The notes: generated by a model not told the origin, from the letters alone. A stretch of 64,000 nucleotides of DNA from JBNKFV01 sp050289485 (GCA_050289485.1 JBNKFV010000023.1:1-64000), one strand, 5' to 3'. Positions 17,133 through 26,906 are shown, counted from the first letter of the stretch. Made by a program: numbers and translations.

Positions 17133-18530
17133 TTAGACGGAAGTGATCAGTTGGCGAGCGGTTTTAACGGCTGCGCGCACCTGATCTGGCGCGGTACCGC
17201 CAATATGGTTGCGGGCGGCGACAGAGCCTTCAAGCGTGAGCACTTCGAATACATCCTGGCCAATGGTGCTGGAAAACTGCTGCAATTCTTGCAGCGACAT
17301 TTCCGACAAGTCTTTACCTGTTTGGATGCCGTAAGCGACTGATTTACCCACGATTTCGTGTGCGTCGCGGAAGGCAACGCCCTGCCGTACCAGATAGTCG
17401 GCAAGGTCGGTGGCGGTAGAGAATCCGCGTTTGGCGGCTTGGTACATGCTCGCTTTTTTGGCACGAATAGCTGGCACCATATCGGCAAAGGCGCGCAGGC
17501 TGTCTTTTACTGTGTCTACCGCGTCGAACACGGGCTCTTTGTCTTCCTGATTGTCTTTGTTGTAGGCCAATGGCTGCGATTTCATCAGCGTGAGCAGGGC
17601 AATCAGGTGTCCATTCACCCGGCCAGTTTTGCCACGCACCAGCTCGGGTACATCAGGGTTTTTCTTCTGCGGCATAATGGAAGAGCCGGTGCAGAAGCGG
17701 TCGGGCAGGTCGATAAAGTCGAACTGCGACGATGCCCACAATACCAATTCTTCACTGGCACGCGACAGGTGCATCATCAGCATACTGGCAAAGGCGCAAA
17801 ATTCGATGGCAAAGTCGCGGTCTGATACTGAATCCAACGAGTTGCGGGTGGGGTGATCAAAGCCCAGCAGGCTGGCACTGTAGTCGCGGTCGATAGGGTA
17901 GGTGGTGCCTGCCAGTGCTGCAGCACCCAGAGGTGACTGGTTCATGCGTTTGCGGCAGTCGAGCAAGCGGCCGTGGTCGCGCTCCAACATTTCAAACCAG
18001 GCCATCAGGTGATGCCCAAACGTTACCGGCTGTGCGGTTTGCAGATGGGTGAAACCGGGCATGATGGTGTCGGCTTCGCGTTCGGCCAGGTCGAGCAAAC
18101 CGGTTTGCAGGCGGCGCAGTTCGGCGGCAATCAGGTCGATCTCATCGCGCAGGTACAGGCGAATGTCGGTAGCCACCTGGTCGTTACGCGAGCGACCGGT
18201 GTGCAGCTTTTTGCCGGTAATGCCAATGCGTTGGGTCAGGGCCGATTCAACGTTCATGTGCACGTCTTCCAGCGTTTCCGACCAGGTGAAGTCGCCACTT
18301 TCAATATCGGTTTGTACGGCTTGCAAACCCTCGATGATCTGCTGTTTCTCGTCGTCTGTCAGCACGCCAACGTTGGCCAGCATGGTGGCGTGGGCAATCG
18401 AGCCTTGAATATCCTGCCTGTATAGGCGTTGGTCGAAGGCAACCGAGGCGGTATAACGGGCGACAAAGGCGTCGGTGGGTTCAGAGAAGCGGCCGCCCCA
18501 TTGTTGGTTGGTTTTGTTGTCTTGGCTCAT
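17133..18530 (-). CDS. argH: Argininosuccinate lyase
   Basis: 465 residues of the fumarase/aspartase superfamily. It cleaves argininosuccinate to arginine and fumarate, the last step of arginine synthesis. It has WGGRFSEPTD at the N-terminus, LHTGRSRNDQVATD, the superfamily signature GSSIMPQKKNPD and KDNQEDKEPVFD. It is divergent from algZ, an order shared with Pseudomonas relatives, and ends in its own terminator. Confidence 0.97.
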   Translation of the reverse strand: MSQDNKTNQQWGGRFSEPTDAFVARYTASVAFDQRLYRQDIQGSIAHATMLANVGVLTDDEKQQIIEGLQAVQTDIESGDFTWSETLEDVHMNVESALTQRIGITGKKLHTGRSRNDQVATDIRLYLRDEIDLIAAELRRLQTGLLDLAEREADTIMPGFTHLQTAQPVTFGHHLMAWFEMLERDHGRLLDCRKRMNQSPLGAAALAGTTYPIDRDYSASLLGFDHPTRNSLDSVSDRDFAIEFCAFASMLMMHLSRASEELVLWASSQFDFIDLPDRFCTGSSIMPQKKNPDVPELVRGKTGRVNGHLIALLTLMKSQPLAYNKDNQEDKEPVFDAVDTVKDSLRAFADMVPAIRAKKASMYQAAKRGFSTATDLADYLVRQGVAFRDAHEIVGKSVAYGIQTGKDLSEMSLQELQQFSSTIGQDVFEVLTLEGSVAARNHIGGTAPDQVRAAVKTARQLITSV

Positions 18531-18724
18531 GAATACTTGCCTAACGGATAAGAAACGTGAATGCTATCCGCCTCGATCTTAGGCGGTGTTTAGGGTGGGC
18601 ATTATAGCCAGCCCCCGCCGCGACATGAAGGACAGCACTGAAAATAGTGCGCGGATAATGTGCAAAACCGCACAATGCCGAGGTGGTATGTGCGTTATTC
18701 TCATTCGTTTATCTGAGAAAGCTT

Positions 18725-19777
18725 ATGAAAGCAATGTCGCGAGCGCACATGCTGGGCATGGGCAAAACACGAGGCTTTTTGCCCAATCTTTGTCAGCCAA
18801 CGGCTGTGTTTATATTGATGCTGGCAGGCGAACTGCTGGCCCTGGCCCTGGCGCTGGTGCATGCCGGGCTGCCCCGTTTCGACTGGGCCATGTTCGGGCA
18901 GATCTCCTTGCTGGTGCAGTGGATCATGTTATGCAGTGTGGCGCTCATCTGCCCACTGCGCCGGTTTTTGCAGCGAATGTCGCCTATTGTAGCGGGATCT
19001 ATCGCTTATCTGTTGGTGTTTGCCGTTACGGCGCTGGTGAGCTGTGTGGTGATCTGGTTGCTCCAGGATGCCGAAGGCGAGTCTTTGTACGACGGTTACT
19101 GGTTGTTGAACAACCTGGTACTGGCAGCCATTTTTGCTGGTATCGCCTTGCGCTACTTATATGTGCACCAACAACTGATCAATCAGCAGCAGGCCGAATT
19201 GCAGGCCCGTATTCAGGCGTTGCAGTCGCGTATTCGCCCGCACTTTTTGTTCAACAGTATGAATGCACTGGCAAGCCTGATTACTATCGACCCCGACCGT
19301 GCCGAAGAGCTGGTAGTGGATTTGTCGGCCCTGTTTCGTGCAACCTTGGCGGAGCCTACCATGGTGACGCTGGCCAAAGAGCTGGAGCTATGCCGGCATT
19401 ATGCCGATATCGAGCAGCTGCGGGTGGGCGACAGGCTGGCCGTTGAGTGGCAGATATCGGGTCCTGTTGAACAGGTGCAGATACCCAACCTAACCTTACA
19501 GCCTTTGCTGGAAAACGCCGTAGTGCATGGTGTTCAGCCGTTGCCAGAAGGCGGTGTGGTTGAGGTCGTCGTAAATGCCGAAGACGGCATGGTCGATATT
19601 TGCGTACGCAATCCGCTACCCAAATCAACCCGCACCGAGATTAGCGGCGGCAATCGCATGGCGCTGGACAATATTCGCAAGCGGCTCGAAGCTCACTTTG
19701 GCAGTCGCAGTAAACTCACTGCCGGGGCAGAAGATGGCAGTTACGTTACCCGCCTGAGTTACCCTTTTGCCTTGTAG
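18725..19777 (+). CDS. algZ: LytS/AlgZ-type membrane sensor histidine kinase
   Basis: About 350 residues from the ATG at 18725. Four hydrophobic helices fill the first 150 residues. A His_kinase domain follows, with the H box RPHFLFNSMNALASL, and a HATPase with LTLQPLLENAVVHGVQP. This HFLFN-type architecture is that of AlgZ/FimS. It forms a two-component pair with the LytTR regulator 139 bp downstream. In Pseudomonas this pair controls alginate and twitching; the regulon here is unknown. Confidence 0.88.
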   Translation: MKAMSRAHMLGMGKTRGFLPNLCQPTAVFILMLAGELLALALALVHAGLPRFDWAMFGQISLLVQWIMLCSVALICPLRRFLQRMSPIVAGSIAYLLVFAVTALVSCVVIWLLQDAEGESLYDGYWLLNNLVLAAIFAGIALRYLYVHQQLINQQQAELQARIQALQSRIRPHFLFNSMNALASLITIDPDRAEELVVDLSALFRATLAEPTMVTLAKELELCRHYADIEQLRVGDRLAVEWQISGPVEQVQIPNLTLQPLLENAVVHGVQPLPEGGVVEVVVNAEDGMVDICVRNPLPKSTRTEISGGNRMALDNIRKRLEAHFGSRSKLTAGAEDGSYVTRLSYPFAL

Positions 19778-19916
19778 CGGTCGGTGATACATTGTGTCTG
19801 CAATAAATTGCGACTAATTATCAAAAAGGCGTACAGCAGGGGTTTTCGCTGAACGAAGAATGAGCATAAAAGGCTCTGGTATTTAAGAGTAAAACAATAA
19901 AACCAAGAGGGTGAAC

Positions 19917-20651
19917 ATGGATATCCTGATCGTAGACGACGAAGCTTTGGCCCGGGAACGCCTGGTGCGAATGATCGAACCGCTAGAGTCCCACAGGGTG
20001 GTAGGTGAGGCGGCTACTGCCGCCGAGGCCATTGCCAAGGTTGGTCAGTACGATCCCGATATTGTGTTGATGGACGTGCGCATGCCCGGTGAAGATGGCC
20101 TTAGTGCGGCCGAGCAATTGTCGCAGCTAGAAGACCCGCCCACCGTGATTTTTTGTTCTGCTTACGATGAATACGCCATTCACGCGTTTACCGTAGAAGC
20201 TGCCGGTTACCTGCTTAAGCCAGTGAAGCGCGAGCAGCTTTACGAAGCGCTGGAAAAAGCCCAAAAGCTCAACCGCGTGCAGCGAGCGGCATTGGAGCGA
20301 CCAGAGCATAACCCCAACCAGCGCAGCCACATCAGCGCTAAAACCCGTCGTGGGGTTGAGCTGATCCCCCTCAACAACATCTATTATTTCAATGCCGATC
20401 ACAAATACGTCACGGTGTTTCACAAAGAAGGTGAAACCCTGATCGACGATACCCTCAAAGATCTGGAAAACGAATTTGGTGAACGCTTTGTGCGCGTGCA
20501 TCGCAACGCCCTGGTGGCCGTGCAGTATATTGAGGGAATGGAGCGCGCCAGTGCAGGCCATTACGAAGTGAGAATCAAGGGCACCGAAAGCCAGCCAATC
20601 GTGAGCCGTCGCCACGTGGCCAAGCTGCGCGATTTGCTGACAAGCCTCTAG
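19917..20651 (+). CDS. algR: LytTR-family response regulator AlgR
   Basis: About 244 residues. The receiver domain starts MDILIVDDEALARERL, with phospho-acceptor D53 in VLMDVRMPGEDG. The LytTR DNA-binding domain follows, with VHRNALVAVQYIEGM and SRRHVAKLRDLL. The ATG at 19917 is preferred to an in-frame GTG 6 nt earlier because of its spacing to aagaggg. It is the partner of the upstream AlgZ-type kinase and is followed by hemC, an order conserved in Pseudomonas. Confidence 0.92.
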   Translation: MDILIVDDEALARERLVRMIEPLESHRVVGEAATAAEAIAKVGQYDPDIVLMDVRMPGEDGLSAAEQLSQLEDPPTVIFCSAYDEYAIHAFTVEAAGYLLKPVKREQLYEALEKAQKLNRVQRAALERPEHNPNQRSHISAKTRRGVELIPLNNIYYFNADHKYVTVFHKEGETLIDDTLKDLENEFGERFVRVHRNALVAVQYIEGMERASAGHYEVRIKGTESQPIVSRRHVAKLRDLLTSL

Positions 20652-20661
20652 CCCAAGGGGC

Positions 20662-20694
20662 GTTGGCACAGCAGGGCTTCCTTGCCGTGCCAAC
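20662..20694 (+). terminator. Hairpin after algR
   Basis: gttggcac (20662-20669) and gtgccaac (20687-20694) form a perfect 8-bp stem 10 bp after the algR stop. No T run follows, so it may be an attenuating hairpin, not a full terminator. Confidence 0.4.
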
Positions 20695-20783
20695 ACGTCT
20701 GCGCCTCGGCGTGGGCGGTAAGGCATAGGGTCTGATATCATAGCCCTTTATTTTGCCTCACATTGTCCAGAAAAGAGTTCTGC

Positions 20784-21716
20784 ATGTCTCAAGCTGTTAT
20801 TCGTATCGCAACCCGCCAAAGTGCCCTGGCCTTGTGGCAGGCCGAATTTGTAAAGTCCGAATTGGAAAAACACCACCCCGGCCTGCAGGTTGAACTGCTG
20901 CCGTTGGTTAGCCGTGGTGACAAAATTCTCGACGTGCCACTGGCAAAAGTGGGTGGTAAAGGTCTGTTTGTGAAAGAGCTGGAGCATGCCATGCTCGCGG
21001 GCGATGCCGACATTGCCGTGCACTCCATGAAAGATGTACCCATGGAGTTTCCCGAAGGGCTTGGGCTGGCGGTTATTTGCGAACGCGAAGACCCCCGCGA
21101 TGCCTTTGTATCGAACGACTACCGCCGTTTGGCCGATTTGCCCGCGGGCGCGGTGGTGGGTACCTCCAGCCTCCGTCGCCAGTGTCAGATCATGGAGCAG
21201 CGCCCTGATTTGGTGGTTAAGTTTTTGCGTGGCAACGTGAATACCCGTTTGGCGAAAATGGATGCTGGTGAGTACGATGCCATCATTCTGGCCGCAGCGG
21301 GTTTGCTTCGCCTTGAGATGCATAGCCGTATTGCTGAATTTATCGCCCCAGAAACCAGCTTGCCAGCGGGTGGCCAAGGGGCTGTGGGAATTGAGTGTCG
21401 GGTTGAAGATGAGCAAACCCAGGCATTGTTAAAACCTTTACATCACGCACCCACTGCAACCCGTGTGATTGCCGAGCGCGCTATGAACCGCCGTTTGGAA
21501 GGCGGCTGCCAGGTGCCCATTGGCTGTTATGCCGAATTACAGGACGACAAGGTGTGGCTGCGTGGTTTGGTGGGTAACCCCGATGGCAGCGTGGTGCTAC
21601 ACGCCGAAAAAACTGCCCCCGCGAGCGATGCCGAAGCACTGGGTATTGCCGTGGCGGAAGATTTACTGCGCCAGGGTGCCGATAAAATTCTGGCTGCCGT
21701 TTACGCTAATGGCTAA
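20784..21716 (+). CDS. hemC: Porphobilinogen deaminase (hydroxymethylbilane synthase)
   Basis: 310 residues from the ATG at 20784. It polymerises four porphobilinogens to hydroxymethylbilane in heme synthesis. The N-terminus is IRIATRQSALALWQA. DIAVHSMKDVP, GTSSLRRQCQ and the dipyrromethane-cofactor cysteine C242 in EGGCQVPIGCYAE are present. It overlaps hemD by 8 nt and heads the hemCDXY operon. Confidence 0.97.
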   Translation: MSQAVIRIATRQSALALWQAEFVKSELEKHHPGLQVELLPLVSRGDKILDVPLAKVGGKGLFVKELEHAMLAGDADIAVHSMKDVPMEFPEGLGLAVICEREDPRDAFVSNDYRRLADLPAGAVVGTSSLRRQCQIMEQRPDLVVKFLRGNVNTRLAKMDAGEYDAIILAAAGLLRLEMHSRIAEFIAPETSLPAGGQGAVGIECRVEDEQTQALLKPLHHAPTATRVIAERAMNRRLEGGCQVPIGCYAELQDDKVWLRGLVGNPDGSVVLHAEKTAPASDAEALGIAVAEDLLRQGADKILAAVYANG

Positions 21717-22497
21717 CGAGCTGACTGGCTTGCAATTGTTGGTTACCCGGCCAATCGTGCAAGCCCAGCAATGGGTACCCCAGTTAACTGCTTTGGGGAT
21801 AGTGCCCACATGCGTACCCGTACTCGAGATTGTGCCGCTAACCGATGAGGAATCGGTGCAAACTATTAAGAATTCCTTGTACGATCTTGACCTATACAAC
21901 AAGGTTATTTTTGTTAGCCAAAATGCGGTACAACACGGGATGGACTGGGTCGACGACCTCTGGCCACAATATCCGATTGAACAACAGTATTATGCGATTG
22001 GTGCCGCTACCGCTGCTGCGTTGATAGAGCGTGGTGTGCATGCTTGTGCAGGCGACAACGCTATGAATTCAGAAGCCCTGCTGGCCTTGCCCGAGCTGCA
22101 AGCGGTAGCCGGGCAGCGAATATTGATTATGCGGGGTAAAGGCGGGCGCACCACTCTGGGTGACGAACTGGCCGCCCGCGGTGCACGGGTAGATTATCTG
22201 GCCCTGTACGAGCGCCGCATGCCCCAGGATACGTTTGCCGACCTGCAACAATGGTTGGCAAAGGCGGCTACACCTAAATTGATCAGCGTGCATAGCGGTG
22301 AAAGCCTCGATAATCTCAATCACATGGTTGAGACAGCGCCCGAGCTCGCGCCGTTAAAAAACATACCGGTAGTGGTGCCGGGGCAGCGGGTGGCGGAACA
22401 GGCAAAAGCAAATCACTGGCCGGTGGTGAAGGCAGAAAATGCTACTCATCCTGCCATGGTGGCTGCTATGAGCAACTGGCTACAGAGCGCGCCCTAA
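21709..22497 (+). CDS. hemD: Uroporphyrinogen-III synthase
   Basis: About 262 residues from the ATG at 21709, inside the 3' end of hemC. It closes hydroxymethylbilane to uroporphyrinogen III. The fold is poorly conserved, but LQLLVTRPIVQAQQW, FVSQNAVQHG, YAIGAATAAAL and LIMRGKGGRTTLGDELAARGA fit the HemD pattern. It is translationally coupled to hemC and followed by hemX. Confidence 0.93.
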   Translation: MANELTGLQLLVTRPIVQAQQWVPQLTALGIVPTCVPVLEIVPLTDEESVQTIKNSLYDLDLYNKVIFVSQNAVQHGMDWVDDLWPQYPIEQQYYAIGAATAAALIERGVHACAGDNAMNSEALLALPELQAVAGQRILIMRGKGGRTTLGDELAARGARVDYLALYERRMPQDTFADLQQWLAKAATPKLISVHSGESLDNLNHMVETAPELAPLKNIPVVVPGQRVAEQAKANHWPVVKAENATHPAMVAAMSNWLQSAP

Positions 22498-22572
22498 CTA
22501 AACAACTGGCCGGCCGGGTTTGCCCGGCGGTCGTCAGCTTTTATAAAGCTGAACAACTGACAGAGTAGGACA

Positions 22573-23832
22573 ATGGACGAACAAGACAAAAAAACTGATA
22601 CCCCGCCTGTGGCTTCTGTTGAAACTAGTGCCCAGAAATCTGAAGAGCAACCCGCAGAAAAAACCACAGAGAAACCTAAAGAGAAACCTAAAGAGAAACC
22701 TAAAAACAAGCCCAGCAAAAGCACTGCTACGCCGCCTGCCAAGGGTCGCGGTGTGGTGGGCACCCTGTCGTTAGTGCTGATTCTATTGGTGTTGTTGGCA
22801 GCCTTGGGAGGGGGTGGTTATTTTGGCTGGCAGTGGTGGCTTACTCTGCAACAGGGCCAGCAGCAAAGCGCGCAAACCCTTACACAGGTGGCCGATGAAC
22901 AAGCTCGTTTAGAGCAACAAGTCGCAGCATTAAAAAAACAGCTCGCGGGGCAGGCAAAACAAGTACAAACCGCCGTGGGTGGTGTACGGGCTGAGGTGAA
23001 TGCCATTGCTGAACGGCAAGACTCCCAAAACCAGCGTCTGTTATCACTGGCTAATACCAGTCGCGAAGACTGGCTGCTGGCCGAAGCCGAATATTTACTG
23101 CGGCTGGCTAACCAACGTTTGTTGATTGAAAAAGACACCCGCGCCGCGCAAGGCATGGTAGAAGCCGCCGATGGTATTTTGTTAGAGCTGGACTACGTAG
23201 ACCTGTACCCCTTGCGCAAATCACTGGCCGACGATCTGGTTAAACTAAAACTGGCCAGCCACGTCGACAAAGAAAAAATTTACCTCGAACTGCAAGCCTT
23301 GGCCGACAATATCCAGTCGCTGCCTCTACTAATGGAAATGCAGCGTAAAGACGCCGTTGCCAGCATGCAAAAGAATACTGGTGACGCTAAACCGGCTGCA
23401 GCCAATCAAACCGTGCAGAACAAAATCGGCCAGTGGTTTAGCGATACCTGGCAGTATTTCTGGCAAACGGCTCAGCAATACGTACGCGTGCGTGACCACA
23501 GCAAAACTGTAGCACCGTTACTGCCGCCCGAAAGTGATTTATTTTTGCGACAAAATTTGCGCTTTTTACTGGCGCATGCGCAATTAGCGATGCTGCAAGA
23601 ACAGTCAGTGATTTATCAGCAAAGCTTAGAGCAGGCGCAGCAATGGCTACGTGACTACTACCAGTTGAGTGAGCCCGCCGAAAACTTTATTGCACAACTT
23701 GAAACGCTCAAACAAATTAACATTGTGCAAAATGTGCCAGATATTTCTGCGTCGTCACGCGAGTTGCGCGCCTATATCGAGCGCTTACACAAAGTGGGTA
23801 AAGAGGCTGCGCCCGTGGAGGCACAGCAATGA
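22573..23832 (+). CDS. hemX: HemX-family membrane protein
   Basis: 419 residues. A charged, Lys/Pro/Glu-rich cytoplasmic N-terminus (residues 1-58, including an EKPK repeat) precedes one membrane helix (about 60-85, VLILLVLLAALGGGGYFGW). A long, helical periplasmic domain follows, with coiled coil at residues 95-150. It is annotated in databases as a uroporphyrin-III methyltransferase homologue, but no SAM-binding motif is visible and its role in the heme operon is unproven. The stop overlaps hemY by 4 nt. Confidence 0.9.
   Translation: MDEQDKKTDTPPVASVETSAQKSEEQPAEKTTEKPKEKPKEKPKNKPSKSTATPPAKGRGVVGTLSLVLILLVLLAALGGGGYFGWQWWLTLQQGQQQSAQTLTQVADEQARLEQQVAALKKQLAGQAKQVQTAVGGVRAEVNAIAERQDSQNQRLLSLANTSREDWLLAEAEYLLRLANQRLLIEKDTRAAQGMVEAADGILLELDYVDLYPLRKSLADDLVKLKLASHVDKEKIYLELQALADNIQSLPLLMEMQRKDAVASMQKNTGDAKPAAANQTVQNKIGQWFSDTWQYFWQTAQQYVRVRDHSKTVAPLLPPESDLFLRQNLRFLLAHAQLAMLQEQSVIYQQSLEQAQQWLRDYYQLSEPAENFIAQLETLKQINIVQNVPDISASSRELRAYIERLHKVGKEAAPVEAQQ
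22669..22704 (+). repeat. Three perfect 12-bp tandem repeats inside hemX
   Basis: The unit gagaaacctaaa occurs three times without mismatch and encodes EKPK three times in the cytoplasmic linker of HemX. The length is a multiple of three, so copy-number change by slippage would keep the frame. Confidence 0.9.
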
Positions 23833-25067
23833 AAAAGTGGCTCTTTTATCTGGTAATACTGGCGGTATTGGTTTATCTGGTCGCCGCATTTATACCGGCA
23901 GATAGTGGTTATGTGCTGATAAGCCTGGGCAGTGTCTCGATTGAAATGACCTTCTGGATGGCCGTAGCCATTGTGCTGCTGGGTATTGTTGGCTGCTGGC
24001 TGGTATTTAAAATTTTTCGCGGATTTTATCGCGGCACTACCGGCGGTATGCATTTTTTACTGCATGGCAGTGAGCGCAACGCACAGCGCAGAACATCGCA
24101 AGGGCTCATCGAATTTATCGAAGGTGATTGGAAACGCGCCAAGCGCCATCTGCTAAAGTCAGTAAAAAAATCGCCTACGCCCTTAATTAATTATCTGGCA
24201 GCTGCGCGCAGTGCCTATGAATTGGGTGAGCACGACGAGGCCATGGAGTTATTGCATAGCGCCGAGCAACAAGCACCGGAAAACACCCTGGCCATTGCGC
24301 TCACCCAGGCACGCATGCAGCTGGTCAATAAAAAATATGAGCAATGCGTAGCAACCCTTACGCGGATAAAAAGTAACGCCCAAAGCCATCCGGTAATCTT
24401 AGACCTGTTGAAACAGGCCTATATCAATTTGCACGATTGGGAAGGCCTGCGTCAATTGCTGCCAGAGTTGCGCAACCAACGTAATATATCGGAAGATGAG
24501 CTTAATAATTTAGAGCTGCGCATCAGTATTACTCTGCTGAATGAAGCCGGTGCACAGGCCAAGCGTGAAGCTACCAAGCAAGCCGTCGATATTTTGCAGG
24601 CTGCCTGGCAGAAAATCGACAAAGCCCAACGCCAAAATTCCCAGGTAGTGAACGTGTACGTTACTCAGTTGATGCAAGTTGGCGGTGATGCTCAGGCCGA
24701 GACATTGTTGCAAAAGTACCTCGCTAAATACTGGGATAACGCGCTCGCCCGCCTTTATGGGTTATTGCAAGGTGCAGATGTAAAGCAACAATTGCTGGCC
24801 GCCGAAAAATGGCTGCAAGAACGCCCCGGCTCGCATGTATTAATGCTCACGCTAGGTCGCTTGTGTTTGCGCAATGAATTATGGGGCAAAGCCAAAGAAT
24901 ATTTTGAGCACAGTCTGCAATTGCAGAAAGACCCGGAAGCCTTTGCCGAACTGGCGCGGTTACATGCGCACCTGGGCGACCATGAAAAAAGTACTGACCT
25001 GTACCAGCAAGGTTTATTGTTAAGCACGCACGGGTTACCCAAGTTACCCATGCCGCAATTGCATTAA
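23829..25067 (+). CDS. hemY: HemY-family TPR protein
   Basis: 412 residues. Two N-terminal membrane helices (about 4-22 and 40-62, the second with VAIVLLGIVGCWLVFKIF) are followed by the HemY_N segment and TPR-like helical repeats. This is the gammaproteobacterial HemY, unrelated to the Bacillus oxidase of that name. It is thought to act in a late, ill-defined step of heme supply. It is coupled to hemX by ATGA. Confidence 0.93.
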   Translation: MKKWLFYLVILAVLVYLVAAFIPADSGYVLISLGSVSIEMTFWMAVAIVLLGIVGCWLVFKIFRGFYRGTTGGMHFLLHGSERNAQRRTSQGLIEFIEGDWKRAKRHLLKSVKKSPTPLINYLAAARSAYELGEHDEAMELLHSAEQQAPENTLAIALTQARMQLVNKKYEQCVATLTRIKSNAQSHPVILDLLKQAYINLHDWEGLRQLLPELRNQRNISEDELNNLELRISITLLNEAGAQAKREATKQAVDILQAAWQKIDKAQRQNSQVVNVYVTQLMQVGGDAQAETLLQKYLAKYWDNALARLYGLLQGADVKQQLLAAEKWLQERPGSHVLMLTLGRLCLRNELWGKAKEYFEHSLQLQKDPEAFAELARLHAHLGDHEKSTDLYQQGLLLSTHGLPKLPMPQLH

Positions 25068-25175
25068 GAGCCGGATTAAAAAGTGCCTTAACCGTTACAT
25101 GAAAGTGCAGATATACCAATGAAAGGTATCTGCACTTGCTGGATAGACAGTTTATTAATGCGCGAGGACGCGACG

Positions 25176-25868
25176 ATGAAAACAAAACGTGTTTTACCCC
25201 GGTCTCTGGTGTTGGGCGCTGGCATACTAGCACTAACCCTATTGGCCGGTTGCACTGCCACCGAATCCCATCAGACCCTTACGCCACAAACAACGGCAGC
25301 AGCGCAATCCGCAGCGTATGCGGGTGAGCGTGTTACTTTGGTGGTTGGCAACTTTCAAAACCGCTCAAATTACTTGCAAGGTGTATTTTCGTCCGGCCAG
25401 GATGTCATGGGCAATCAGGCAAAAACCATTCTTAAAACGCACCTGCAGCAAACCAATCGTTTTTCGGTGGTTGACCGTGAAAACATGGAACAGTTGAAGC
25501 AAGAAGCCCAATTCAGTGGTGATGCTCAGCAATTCAAAGGCGCACGTATCGCTATTACTGGTGACGTTACTGAATACGGCCGTAAAAATACCGGCGATAA
25601 ACAGCTGTTTGGTATTTTGGGTGCGGGTAAAACCCAAACCGCTTATGCCAAAGTTGCACTTAATGTAGTAGATGTAACCACCTCGGAAATTATTTATTCA
25701 ACTCAGGGTGCTGGCGAATATTCGTTAAGTGAGCGCGAAGTGGTGGGTTTTGGTAGCACTGCCGGTTACGACGCAACCCTCAATGGCAAAGTACTGAATC
25801 TTGCCATTATGGAAGCGGTGAATAACCTGGTGCGCGATCTGCAAAATGGTGTGTGGGCTGTCAAATAG
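25176..25868 (+). CDS. CsgG/HfaB-family lipoprotein
   Basis: About 230 residues from the ATG at 25176. The signal peptide ends in LALTLLAGC (lipobox). The mature part carries the CsgG core: VTLVVGNFQNRS, FSVVDRENMEQLKQE, ARIAITGDVTEYG and YAKVALNVVDVTTSEIIYS. CsgG proteins form outer-membrane secretion pores for curli, but this short version has no curli genes nearby. It is the first gene of a CsgG-DUF4810-DUF799-DUF3012 lipoprotein cassette. A surface or periplasmic complex is likely; curli export is not supported. Confidence 0.85.
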   Translation: MKTKRVLPRSLVLGAGILALTLLAGCTATESHQTLTPQTTAAAQSAAYAGERVTLVVGNFQNRSNYLQGVFSSGQDVMGNQAKTILKTHLQQTNRFSVVDRENMEQLKQEAQFSGDAQQFKGARIAITGDVTEYGRKNTGDKQLFGILGAGKTQTAYAKVALNVVDVTTSEIIYSTQGAGEYSLSEREVVGFGSTAGYDATLNGKVLNLAIMEAVNNLVRDLQNGVWAVK

Positions 25869-25879
25869 GAAATCGCTAG

Positions 25880-26236
25880 ATGAAAAAAGCCTGTTTTATT
25901 GTGGCAGCTTGCTTGTTGGCTGGCTGCGTGACGCAGCCAAAAGACACATACTATTGGGGTAGTTACGAGCAACTGATATACGACATGTATAACAAGCCCG
26001 GTTCTGCTGATCCCGCACTACAAATTGATAAACTTACTGCCGACATCAACGCAGCAGAGCAGGCCGGTAAACCGGTGCCTCCTGGTGTGCATGCACACTT
26101 GGGAATGATGTTTGCCATGCAAGGTAATGTGGAGCAATCGCAGGCGGCTTTTCTGCAAGAGAAAACTCTGTACCCAGAAGCTGCGGTATTAATTGATGGC
26201 ATGATGGCTCGTGCTAAGGAGTTCGCCAAACCATGA
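25880..26236 (+). CDS. DUF4810 lipoprotein
   Basis: 118 residues with a short signal peptide and lipobox (ACLLAGC, cysteine at residue 16). The conserved YYWGSYEQLIYDMYNKPG and a helical C-terminus (HAHLGMMFAMQGNVEQSQAAF) resemble a TPR hairpin. DUF4810 genes are regularly found between CsgG-like and GNA1162-like genes. It lies 11 bp after the CsgG-like gene and overlaps the next gene by 4 nt. The molecular role is unknown. Confidence 0.85.
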   Translation: MKKACFIVAACLLAGCVTQPKDTYYWGSYEQLIYDMYNKPGSADPALQIDKLTADINAAEQAGKPVPPGVHAHLGMMFAMQGNVEQSQAAFLQEKTLYPEAAVLIDGMMARAKEFAKP

Positions 26237-26886
26237 AAATGTTGAACTCGTTATTACGCGCAACCGTTCTATTTGCCGCGCTGTTGTTGTTGGCTGCTTG
26301 TCAGAATGCCCCCTATGACTACACTGCATTAAATGCTGCCAAGCCGCGTTCCATTCTGGTATTGCCGCCGGTTAATAATACCGTAGAGGTGAATGCGCCT
26401 TATACCTTTATATCAACCATTAGCCGCCCATTGGCAGAAAAAGGGTACTATGTATTTCCGGTTGCCGTGATCGATTTGTTTATGAAAGAAAACGGCTTGC
26501 CGAACCCTGAAGAAATGAATGCGGTTCCACTGGATAAACTGTGTGAAAATATCGGCCCAGATGCCGTGTTGTACGTAACCATCAATCAGTGGGGACAAAA
26601 ATACGAGCTCATTCAGTCGCGTTCCGTAACCGAAGCCTACTTGAAATTGGTTGATGCCAAAACTGGCAACGTACTGTGGGAGGCGAATGCTCTTGCCCAG
26701 CAACAATCTGGTGACGGCGGTGCTGGCCTAGTAGGGGCGCTGGTCGGTGCCATTGTTACCCAGGTGGCCGGAAGCATGGTGGATAACACCCCAGCACTGT
26801 CATCAATGGGTAATAACGTGGCTATTAACAACGCCCAGCGTGGATTGCTGCCTGGTCCTTACGCGCCGGTTGCAGCTAAAGAATAA
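26233..26886 (+). CDS. DUF799 / GNA1162-family lipoprotein
   Basis: 217 residues. The signal peptide ends AALLLLAAC. The mature protein has PRSILVLPPVNNTVEVNAPY, the family's starting strand, then YVFPVAVIDLFMKENGLP and DAVLYVTINQWGQKY. This is the GNA1162 family, named from a Neisseria outer-membrane vaccine candidate and structurally related to secretion and TolB-like folds. A glycine-rich segment near residue 160 (GDGGAGLVGALVGAIV) is typical. It is co-transcribed with the CsgG-like and DUF4810 genes. Confidence 0.87.
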   Translation: MKMLNSLLRATVLFAALLLLAACQNAPYDYTALNAAKPRSILVLPPVNNTVEVNAPYTFISTISRPLAEKGYYVFPVAVIDLFMKENGLPNPEEMNAVPLDKLCENIGPDAVLYVTINQWGQKYELIQSRSVTEAYLKLVDAKTGNVLWEANALAQQQSGDGGAGLVGALVGAIVTQVAGSMVDNTPALSSMGNNVAINNAQRGLLPGPYAPVAAKE

Positions 26887-26906
26887 TCGATTAAGAGAGT
26901 TAAGCA

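Noticed and set aside
25176..25868. Curli secretion channel CsgG
   Set aside because: The protein is in the CsgG superfamily, but no curli subunit or CsgEF genes are present. The DUF4810/DUF799 neighbours indicate a different system.
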